From Seriola aureovittata (Eukaryota; Chordata; Actinopteri; Carangiformes; Carangidae), in assembly GCF_021018895.1 (NCBI RefSeq), contig NC_079384.1:9108140-9172139 (forward strand): a stretch of DNA of 64,000 nt, written 5' to 3'. Under the pieces are notes generated by a model that ran no database searches, was not told where the DNA came from, and saw nothing but the letters and a program-made list of their open reading frames with translations. The position numbers and the translations under genes are program-made. This document shows, piece by piece, positions 39,701 to 51,700 of the stretch (the stretch's first letter is position 1; each line of letters begins with the position of its first letter).

Positions 39701-42700
39701 CTTTTTATGCTTTACTATACTATGACCTTTTTATGCCTTACTATATTATGCCCTTTTTATGCCTTACTATGCTATGCCCTTTTATGCCTTAGTATACTAT
39801 GACCTTTTTATGCCTTAGTATACTATGACCTTTTTGTGACTTTTTAGGCCTTACTATACTATGACGTTTTTATGACTTTTCATGCCTTGCTATACTATGA
39901 CGTTTTTTATGTCTTTTTATGCCTTACTATGCTATGACCTTTTTGTGACTTTTTATGCCTTACTATACTATGACCTTTTTATGCCTTACTATACTATGCC
40001 CTTTTTATGCCTTAGTATACTATGACCTTTTTGTGACTTTTTATGCCTTACTATACTATGCCCTTTTTATGCCTTAGTATACTATGACCTTTTTGTGACT
40101 TTTTATGCCTTACTATACTATGACCTTTTTATGACTTTTTATGCCTTAGTATACTATGACCTTTTTCTGACTTTTCATGCCTTACTATACTATGACGTTT
40201 TTGTGACTTTTTATGCGTTACTATACTATGACCTTTTTATGGCTTTTTATGCCTTACTATTATACTATGACCTTTTTATGACTTTTTATGCCTTACTATA
40301 CTATGACGTTTTAATGCTGTATTATGCTATGCTGTTTTTATGACTTTTTATGCCTTGCTATACTATGACGTTTTTTATGCCTTTTTATGCCTTACTATAC
40401 TATGACGTTTTTATGCCTTACTATACTATGCCCTTTTTATGCCGTAGTATACTATGACCTTTTTGTGACTTTTTATACCTTACTATACTATGACCTTTTT
40501 ATGACTTTTCATGCCTTGCTATACTATGACGTTTTTTATGGCTTTTTATGCCTTACTATGCTATGACCTTTTTATGACTTTTTATGCCTTAGTATACTAT
40601 GACCTTTTTATGCCTTACTATACTATGCCCTTTTTATGCCTTAGTATACTATGACCTTTTTGTGACTCTTATGCCTTACTATACTATGACGTTTTTATGA
40701 CTTTTCATGCCTTGCTATACTATGACCTTTTTATGACTTTTTATGCCTTGCTATACTATGACCTTTTTATGCCTTACTATACTATGACCTTTTTATGACT
40801 TTTTATGCCTTACTATACTATGCCCTTTTTATGCCTTAGTATACTATGACATTTTTGTGACTTTTTATACCTTACTATACTATGACCTTTTTATGCCTTA
40901 CTATACTATGACCTTTTTGTGACTTTTTATGCTTTACTCTACTATGACTTTTTTATGCCTTACTATATTATGCCCTTTTTATGCCTTACTATGCTATGCC
41001 CTTTTATGCCTTAATATACTATGACCTTTTTATGCCTTAGTATACTATGACCTTTTTGTGACTTTTTATGCCTTACTATACTATGACGTTTTTATGACTT
41101 TTCATGTCTTGCTATACTATGACGTTTTTTATGTCTTTTTATGCCTTACTATGCTATGACCTTTTTATGACTTTTTATGCCTTACTATACTATGACCTTT
41201 TTATGCCTTACTATACTATGCCCTTTTTATGCCTTAGTATACTATGACCTTTTTGTGACTTTTTATGCCTTACTATACTATGCCCTTTTTATACCTTAGT
41301 ATACTATGACTTTTTGTGACTTTTTATGCCTTACTATACTATGACCTTTTTATGACTTTTTATGCCTTAGTATACTATGACCTTTTTCTGACTTTTCATG
41401 CCTTACTATACTATGACGTTTTTGTGACTTTTTATGCGTTACTATACTATGACCTTTTTATGGCTTTTTATGCCTTACTATTATACTATGACCTTTTTAT
41501 GACTTTTTATGCCTTACTATACTATGACGTTTTTTATGCCTTTTTATGCCTTACTATATACTATGACGTTTTTTATGCCTTTTTATGCCTTACTATACTA
41601 TGACCTTTTTATGCCTTACTATACTATGCCCTTTTTATGCCGTAGTATACTATGACCTTTTTGTGACTTTTTATACCTTACTATACTATGACCTTTTTAT
41701 GACTTTTCATGCCTTAGTATACTATGACGTTTTTATGGCTTTTTATGCCTTACTATGCTATGACCTTTTTATGACTTTTCATGCCTTACTATACTATGAC
41801 CTTTTTATGCCTTACAATACTATGCCGTTTTTATGCCTTAGTATACTATGACCTTTTTGTGACTTTTTATGCCTTACTATACCTATGACCTTTTTATTAC
41901 TTTTTATACCTTACTATACTATGACCTTTTTATGACTTTTCATGCCTTGCTATACTATGACGTTTTTTATGGCTTTTTATGCCTTACTATACTATGACCT
42001 TTTTGTGACTTTTTATGCCTTACTATACTATGACCTTTTTATGACTTTTTATGCCTTACCATACTATGACCTTTTTATGACTTTTTATGCCTTACTATAC
42101 TATGACCTTTTTATGCCTTACTATACTATGCCCTTTTTATGCCTTAGTATACTATGACCTTTGTGACTTTTTATGCCTTAGTATACTATGACCTTTTTGT
42201 GACTTTTTATGCCTTACTATACTATGCCCTTTTTATGCCTTAGTATACTATGACCTTTTTGTGACTTTTTATGCCTTACTATACAATGACCTTTTTATGA
42301 CTTTTTATGCCTTAGTATACTATGACCTTTTTCTGACTTTTCATGCCTTACTATACTATGACGTTTTTGTGACTTTTTATGCGTTACTATACTATGACCT
42401 TTTTATGGCTTTTTATGCCTTACTATTATACTATGACCTTTTTATGACTTTTTATGCCTTACTATACTATGAGGTTTTTATGCTGTATTATGCTATGCTG
42501 TTTTTATGACTTTTTATGCCTTGCTATACTATGACGTTTTTTATGGCTTACTATACTATGACCTTTTTATGCCTTACTATACTATGCCCTTTTTATGCCG
42601 TAGTATACTATGACCTTTTTGTGACTTTTTATACCTTACTATACTATGACCTTTTTATGACTTTTCATGCCTTGCTATACTATGACGTTTTTATGGCTTT

Positions 42701-45700
42701 TTATGCCTTACTATGCTATGACCTTTTTATGACTTTTCATGCCTTACTATACTATGACCTTTTTATGCCTTACAATACTATGCCGTTTTTATGCCTTAGT
42801 ATACTATGACCTTTTTGTGACTTTTTATGCCTTACTATACTATGACCTTTTTATGACTTTTCATGCCTTGCTATACTATGACGTTTTTTATGGCTTTTTA
42901 TGCCTTACTATACTATGACCTTTTTATGACTTTTTATGCCTTACTATACTATGCCCTTTTTATGCCTTACTATACTATGACCTTTTTATGACTTTTTATG
43001 CCTTACTATACTATGACGTTTTTTATGCTGTATTATGCTATGCTGTTTTTATGACTTTTTATGCCTTGCTATACTATGACCTTTTTATGACTTTTTATGC
43101 CTTACTATACTATGACCTTTTTATGCCTTACTATGCTATGCCCTTTTTATGCCTTAGTATACTATGACCTTTTTGTGACTTTTTATGCCTTACTATACTA
43201 TGACGTTTTTTAGGGCTTTTTATGCCTTACTATGCTATGACCTTTTTATGACTTTTTATGCCTTACTATACTATGCCCTTTTTATGCTTTAGTATACTAT
43301 GACCTTTTTGTGACTTTTTATGCCTTACTATACTATGCCCTTTTTATGCCTTAGTATACTATGACCTTTTTGTGACTTTTCATGCCTTACTATACTATGA
43401 CGTTTTTATGACTTTTCATGCCTTGCTATACTATGACCTTTTTATGACTTTTTATGCCTTGCTATACTATGACCTTTTTATGCCTTACTATACTATGACC
43501 TTTTTATGACTTTTTATGCCTTACTATACTATGCCCTTTTTATGCCTTAGTATACTATGACATTTTTGTGACTTTTTATACCTTACTATACTATGACTTT
43601 TTATGCCTTACTATACTATGACCTTTTTGTGACTTTTTATGCTTTACTATACTATGACCTTTTTATGCCTTACTATATTATGCCCTTTTTATGCCTTACT
43701 ATGCTATGCCCTTTTATGCCTTAGTATACTATGACCTTTTTGTGACTTTTTATGCCTTACTATACTATGACCTTTTTATGACTTTTTATGCCTTACCATA
43801 CTATGACCTTTTTATGACTTTTTATGCCTTACTATACTATGACCTTTTTATGCCTTACTATACTATGCCCTTTTTATGCCTTAGTATACTATGACCTTTG
43901 TGACTTTTTATGCCTTAGTATACTATGACCTTTTTGTGACTTTTTATGCCTTACTATACTATGCCCTTTTTATGCCTTAGTATACTATGACCTTTTTGTG
44001 ACTTTTTATGCCTTACTATACTATGACCTTTTTATGACTTTTTATGCCTTAGTATACTATGACCTTTTTCTGACTTTTCATGCCTTACTATACTATGACG
44101 TTTTTATGCTGTATTATGCTATGCTGTTTTTATGACTTTTTATGCCTTGCTATACTATGACGTTTTTTATGCCTTTTTATGCCTTACTATACTATGACCT
44201 TTTTATGCCTTACTATACTATGCCCTTTTTATGCCGTAGTATACTATGACCTTTTTGTGACTTTTTATACCTTACTATACTATGACGTTTTTATGACTTT
44301 TCATGCCTTGCTATACTATGACGTTTTTATGGCTTTTCATGCCTTGCTATACTATGACGTTTTTATGGCTTTTTATGCCTTACTATGCTATGACCTTTTT
44401 ATGACTTTTCATGCCTTACTATACTATGACCTTTTTATGCCTTACTATACTATGCCCTTTTTATGCCTTAGTATACTATGACCTTTTTGTGACTTTTTAT
44501 GCCTTACTATACTATGACCTTTTTGTGACTTTTTATACCTTACTATACTATGACCTTTTTATGACTTTTCATGCCTTGCTATACTATGACGTTTTTTATG
44601 GCTTTTTATGCCTTACTATACTATGACCTTTTTATGACTTTTTATGCCTTACTATACTATGACCTTTTTATGCCTTACTATGCTATGCCCTTTTTATGCC
44701 TTACTATACTATGACCTTTTTATGACTTTTTATGCCTTACTATACTATGACGTTTTTATGCTGTATTATGCTATGCTGTTTTTATGACTTTTTATGCCTT
44801 GCTATACTATGACCTTTTTATCACTTTTTATGCCTTAGTATACTATGACCTTTTTATGCCTTACTATACTATGCCCTTTTTATGCCTTAGTATACTATGA
44901 CCTTTTTGTGACTTTTTATGCCTTACTATACTATGACCTTTTTATGACTTTTTATGCCTTACCATACTATGACCTTTTTATGACTTTTTATGCCTTACTA
45001 TACTATGACCTTTTTATGCCTTACTATACTATGCCCTTTTTATGCCTTAGTATACTATGACCTTTTTGTGACTTTTTATGCCTTACTATACTATGACCTT
45101 TTTATGACTTTTTATGCTTTACTATACTATGACCTTTTTATGACTTTTTCTGCCTTGCTATACTATGATGTTTTTATGCTGTATTATGCTATGCTGTTTT
45201 TATGACTTTTTATGCCTTGCTATACTATGACGTTTTTTATGCCTTTTTATGCCTTACTATACTATGCCCTTTTTATGCCTTAGTATACTATGACCTTTTT
45301 GTGACTTTTTATGCCTTACAATACTATGACCTTTTTATGACTTTTTATGCTTTACTATACTATGACCTTTTTATGACTTTTTCTGCCTTGCTATACTATG
45401 ACTTTTTATGCTTTACTATATGTATTGATGTTTTTACTACTTTTTATGCCTTACTATACCAAGAAAACCGGTCAAGGCAGACGGCCGCTCGCCCTGAGCC
45501 CGATTCTGTTCAAGGTTTCTTTCTGTCTTGAGGAAGTTTTTCCTCCCCCATCGCAAAGTGCTTCCTTATAGTGTCAACTGTTGGTTTTCTTTCTCTAATA
45601 CAGCAACGCCTCGACCTTACCCTGTAAAGTGCAGTGAGGTCATTTATATTGTGATTTGACAGTATGCAAATAAAATTGAATTGAAATTTAATTATGTTTT

Positions 45701-48700
45701 TGTCATTTTTATGCCTTACTAAAGTGTGACATTTTTATGATGTTTTGTGTCTAACTGTACTATGACGTTTTTATGACTTGCTATACTATGACCTTTTCTA
45801 TGCATTACTATACTATGATGTTTTTATGGCTTTTTATACCTTACTATACTATGAACTTTTATGCCTTGCTATACTATGACTTTTTATGCCTTACTATACG
45901 ATGACCTTTTTATGCCTTGCTATACTATGACGTTTTTATGCCTTGCTATACTATGACGTTTTTTATGGCTTTTTATGCCTTACTATACTATGACCTTTTT
46001 ATGACTTTTGATGCCTTAGTATACTATGTCTTTTTATGCCTTGCTATGCTATGAGTTTATTATGCCTTACTATACTATGATGACCTTTTTATGCCTTGCT
46101 ATACTATGATGTTTTTATGATTTTTTAAGCCTTACTATAAAATACCTTTTTATGACTTTTTATGCCTTACTATTATACTATGACCTTTTTATGCCTTAGT
46201 ATACTATGACCTTTTTGTGACTTTTTATACCTTACTATACTATGACCTTTTTATGACTTTTCATGCCTTGCTATACTATGACGTTTTTATGGCTTTTTAT
46301 GCCTTACTATGCTATGACCTTTTTATGACTTTTTATGCCTTACTATACTATGACCTTTTTATGCCTTACTATACTATGCCCTTTTTATGCCTTAGTATAC
46401 TATGACCTTTTTGTGACTTTTTATGCCTTACTATACTATGCCCTTTTTATGCCTTAGTATACTATGACCTTTTTGTGACTTTTTATGCCTTACTATACTA
46501 TGACGTTTTTATGCTGTATTATGCTATGCTGTTTTTATGACTTTTTATGCCTTGCTATACTATGACCTTTTTATGACTTTTTATGCCTTAGTATACTATG
46601 ACCTTTTTGTGACTTTTCATGCCTTACTATACTATGACATTTTTGTGACTTTTTATGCGTTACTATACTATGACCTTTTTATGGCTTTTTATGCCTTACT
46701 ATTATACTATGACCTTTTTATGACTTTTTATGCCTTACTATACTATGATGTTTTTATGCTGTATTATGCTATGCTGTTTTTATGACTTTTTATGCCTTGC
46801 TATACTATGACGTTTTTTATGCCTTTTTATGCCTTACTATACTATGCCCTTTTTATGCCTTAGTATACTATGACCTTTTTGTGACTTTTTATGCCTTACT
46901 ATACTATGACCTTTTTATGACTTTTTATGCTTTACTATACTATGACCTTTTTATGACTTTTTCTGCCTTGCTATACTATGACTTTTTATGCTTTACTATA
47001 TGTATTGATGTTTTTACTACTTTTTATGCCTTACTATACCAAGAAAACCGGTCAAGGCAGACGGCCGCTCGCCCTGAGCCCGATTCTGTTCAAGGTTTCT
47101 TTCTGTCTTGAGGAAGTTTTTCCTCCCCCATCGCAAAGTGCTTCCTTATAGTGTCAACTGTTGGTTTTCTTTCTCTAATACAGCAACGCCTCGACCTTAC
47201 CCTGTAAAGTGCAGTGAGGTCATTTATATTGTGATTTGACAGTATGCAAATAAAATTGAATTGAAATTTAATTATGTTTTTGTCATTTTTATGCCTTACT
47301 AAAGTGTGACATTTTTATGATGTTTTGTGTCTAACTGTACTATGACGTTTTTATGACTTGCTATACTATGACCTTTTCTATGCATTACTATACTATGATG
47401 TTTTTTATGGCTTTTTATACCTTACTATACTATGAACTTTTATGCCTTGCTATACTATGACTTTTTATGCCTTACTATACGATGACCTTTTTATGCCTTG
47501 CTATACTATGACGTTTTTATGCCTTGCTATACTATGACGTTTTTTATGGCTTTTTATGCCTTACTATACTATGACCTTTTTATGACTTTTGATGCCTTAG
47601 TATACTATGTCTTTTTATGCCTTGCTATGCTATGAGTTTATTATGCCTTACTATACTATGATGACCTTTTTATGCCTTGCTATACTATGATGTTTTTATG
47701 ATTTTTTAAGCCTTACTATAAAATACCTTTTTATGACTTTTTATGCCTTACTATACTATGACCTTTTTATGCCTTAGTATACTATGACCTTTTTGTGACT
47801 TTTTATACCTTACTATACTATGACCTTTTTATGACTTTTCATGCCTTGCTATACTATGACGTTTTTTATGGCTTTTTATGCCTTACTATGCTATGACCTT
47901 TTTATGACTTTTTATGCCTTACTATACTATGACCTTTTTATGCCTTACTATACTATGCCCTTTTTATGCCTTAGTATACTATGACCTTTTTGTGACTTTT
48001 TATGCCTTACTATACTATGCCCTTTTTATGCCTTAGTATACTATGACCTTTTTGTGACTTTTTATGCCTTACTATACTATGACGTTTTTATGCTGTATTA
48101 TGCTATGCTGTTTTTATGACTTTTTATGCCTTGCTATACTATGACCTTTTTATGACTTTTTATGCCTTAGTATACTATGACCTTTTTGTGACTTTTCATG
48201 CCTTACTATACTATGACATTTTTGTGACTTTTTATGCGTTACTATACTATGACCTTTTTATGGCTTTTTATGCCTTACTATTATACTATGACCTTTTTAT
48301 GACTTTTTATGCCTTACTATACTATGATGTTTTTATGCTGTATTATGCTATGCTGTTTTTATGACTTTTTATGCCTTGCTATACTATGACGTTTTTTATG
48401 CCTTTTTATGCCTTACTATACTATGACCTTTTTATGCCGTAGTATACTATGACCTTTTTGTGACTTTTTATACCTTACTGTACTATGACCTTTTTATGAC
48501 TTTTCATGCCTAGCTATACTATGACGTTTTTATGGCTTTTTATGCCTTACTATGCTATGACCTTTTTATGACATTTCATGCCTTACTATACTATGACCTT
48601 TTTATGCCTTACAATACTATGCCCTTTTTATGCCTTAGTATACTATGACCTTTTTGTGACTTTTCATGCCTTGCTATACTATGACGTTTTTTATGGCTTT

Positions 48701-51700
48701 TTATGCCTTACTATACTATGACCTTTTTATGACTTTTTATGCCTTAGTATACTATGACCTTTTTATGCTGTATTATGCTATGCCGCTTTTATGGCTTTTT
48801 ATGCCTTACTATGCTGTGCCCTTTTTATGCCTTAGTATACTATGACCTTTTTGTGACTTTTTATGCCTTACTATACTATGACCTTTTTATGACTTTTTAT
48901 TCTTTACTATATGTATGGATGTTTTTTATGGCTTTTTATGCATTACTATACTATGCCGTTTTTATGACTTTTTATGCCTAACTATACTATGACCTTTTTA
49001 TGCCTTAGTATACTATGACCTTTTTATGCCTTACTATACTGTGCCGTTTTATGACTTTGTATGCCTTACTATACTATGACCTTTTTATGAATGTTTGCCT
49101 TGCTGTACTACAACTTTTTATGAATAACCATACTATGACCTTTTTATGCCTTAGTATACAATGACCTTTTTATGACTTTTTATGCCTAACTATACTATGA
49201 CCTTTTTATGCCTTACTATACTATGCCGTTTTATGACTTTTTATGCCTTGCTATACTGTGCCATTTGTATGACTTTTCATGCCTTACTATACAATTATGT
49301 TTTTTTTTTCTTTTTACTTTTTATGCCTCACTACACTGACTTTTTTAGGACTTTTTATGCCTTACTATAATAATATGACCTTCTTATGAATTTTTATGCC
49401 TTACTATACTATGACCTTTAATGCTTTTCTATAATTTGCCATTTTATGACTTTTTATGCCTTACTATACTATGACCTTTTTATGACTTTTTATGCCTAAC
49501 TATACTATGATCTTTTTATGCCTTAGTATACTATGCCGTTTTTATGACTTTTTATGCCTTAGTATACTATGACCTTTTTATGCCTTACCATACTATGAGC
49601 TTTTTATGACTTTTTATGCCTTACTATACTATGAACTTTATATGACTTTTTCTGCCTTGCTATACTATGACCTTTTTATGCCTTACTATACTATGACCTT
49701 TTTATGCCTTACTATACTATGATATTTTTATGACTTTTTATGCCTTAGTATACTATGCCCTTTTTATGCCTTACTATACTATGACCTTTTTATGACTTTT
49801 TATGCCTTAGTATACTATGACCTTTTTATGCTGTATTATGCTATGCCGCTTTTATGGCTTTTTATGCCTTACTATGCTATGCCCTTTTTATGCCTTAGTA
49901 TACTATGACCTTTTTGTGACTTTTTATGCCTTACTATACTATGACCGTTTTTATGACTTTTTATGCCTTACTATACTATGATATTTTTATGACTTTTTAT
50001 GCCTTAGTATAATATGCCCTTTTTATACCTTACTATATTGTGCCGTTTTATGCCTTACTATACTATGACCTTTTTATGAATTTTTGCCTATACTACAACT
50101 TTTTATGACTTACTATACTATGACCTTTTTATGTCTTACTATACTATGATGTTTTTTTTATGACTTTTTATACCTTACTATACTATGACCTTTTTATGCC
50201 TTAGTATACTATGACCTTTTTATGCCTTAGTATACTATGACCTTTTTATGTCTTACTATACTATGATGTTTTTTATGACTTTTTATACCTTACTATACTA
50301 TGACCTTTTTATGCCTTAGTATACTATGACCTTTTTATGACTTTTTATGCCTTAGTATACTATGACCTTTTTATGACTTACTATACTATGACCTTTTTAT
50401 GACTTTTTATTCTTTACTATATGTATGGATGTTTTTTATGGCTTTTTATGCATTACTATACTATGCCGTTTTTATGACTTTTTATGCCTAACTATACTAT
50501 GACCTTTTTATGCCTTAGTATACTATGACTTTTTTATATCTTACTATACTATGACCTTTTTATGACTTTTTTTGCCTTGCTATACTACAACTTTTTATGC
50601 CTTACTATACTATGACCTTTTCATGCCTTACTATAGTATGCTGTTTTTTATGACTCTTTATGCCTTACTATACTATGACTTTTCATGCCTTAGTATACTA
50701 TGACCTTTTTATGCCTCAGTATACTATGCCATTTTATGACTTTTATGCCTTGCTATACTATGACCTTTTTATGCCTTACTATAACTGCAACGTTTTTTAT
50801 GAATTTTTATACCTTAGTATACTATGGTCTTTTTATGACTTTTTTTGCCTTACTATACTATGACCTTTTTATGCCTTACTATACTATGCTATTTTTTATG
50901 ATTCTTTATGCCGTACTATACTTTGACCATTTTATGACTTCTTATGCCTTACTATACTATGACGTTTTTATGACTTTTTATGCCTTAATATATTATGGTT
51001 TTTTTTTTTTTTTTAATTTTTATGCCTTACTATACTATGACCTTTTTATGCTTTACTATACTTTGACCTTTTTATGCCGAACTATACTATGCCATTTTTA
51101 TGACTTTTTATGCCCTAATATAAAATGACTTTTTTATGCCTTAGTATACTCTGACTTATGACATATATGTCCTTTTATCAAGAGTGATGTTACCATATGT
51201 GTCACTTATTATTATGACAGATATACATCCCCTGGATATATAAAGTTTATAATATATATGAAATACTCATAGTAAAATGCAACTTCTTTAAAACAACATT
51301 CTTATTAAAATTCTATAGGTTTGTATATGATTTTCATAGTAATTTATTATTTTATTCAATCATACATGTCTATCTTCTATATTTACATATATAATATGAA
51401 CATATACTGACAGGCTTAGGGATGGATATATATTTATGTAACATACGTCTGTAATTTAAACAGACATACTAAAATACATGTTTCTATTAGCTAGACATAT
51501 ATGTCAATATATGTTATTGTTCCAATTTCCAACAGGTTTTATATGTAATTTTTACATATAGGCTATACTTAAAGACATATATGATTTTACTTCATATGTA
51601 CAGTACATATATTTCATACATAGAAATTCAACACATGTACATATATTACATTTGTGTAAGGGCATTCTGTTTGGTTGACGGCATTAAAAAGTCTTTTTGT

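Larger units (their letters stand above)
45155..48420. repeat. two tandem copies of a 1.58-kb segment at the right part of the array
   Basis: Sequence from about 45155 recurs from about 46735 with an offset of 1580, then 1579 after one small change. The segment contains the inserted dispersed element and its array flanks. About 100 bases of a third copy begin near 48315 before the pattern changes at about 48420. The element parts appear identical in the two copies by eye, so the duplication is recent. Confidence 0.9.
28722..51160. repeat. giant AT-rich minisatellite array (about 22.4 kb) in mpp3 intron 6
   Basis: A continuous head-to-tail array is built on a 26-bp core (ATGCCTTACTATACTATG followed by ACCTTTTT) and a 36-bp form that adds ATGACTTTTT. 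By length, roughly 650-750 units are present (not counted). Recurrent variants are ACC/ACG/CCC before the T run, CTATAC/CTATGC/GTATAC, and TTTATG/TTTGTG. The 36-bp form is 12 codons, so plus-strand frames stay open for up to about 110 residues with the period [12 protein letters not shown]; these are not genes. The first kilobase and the last 2.7 kb are diverged with irregular spacing, and the centre is nearly uniform. On the mpp3 transcript strand the array is purine (A) rich. It is interrupted only by three copies of one inserted element. Confidence 0.97.

Noticed and set aside
28779..51128. Dozens of open frames of 60-142 codons with the period [12 protein letters not shown]
   Set aside because: They follow from a 36-bp unit (12 codons) lacking stops in two plus frames. 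They break at each 26-bp unit, have no start context or splice logic, and end at unit variants. A hydrophobic repeat protein is not supported.
28722..51160. CRISPR-like array
   Set aside because: Units are contiguous with no unique spacers, the host is a vertebrate, and no cas genes are present.
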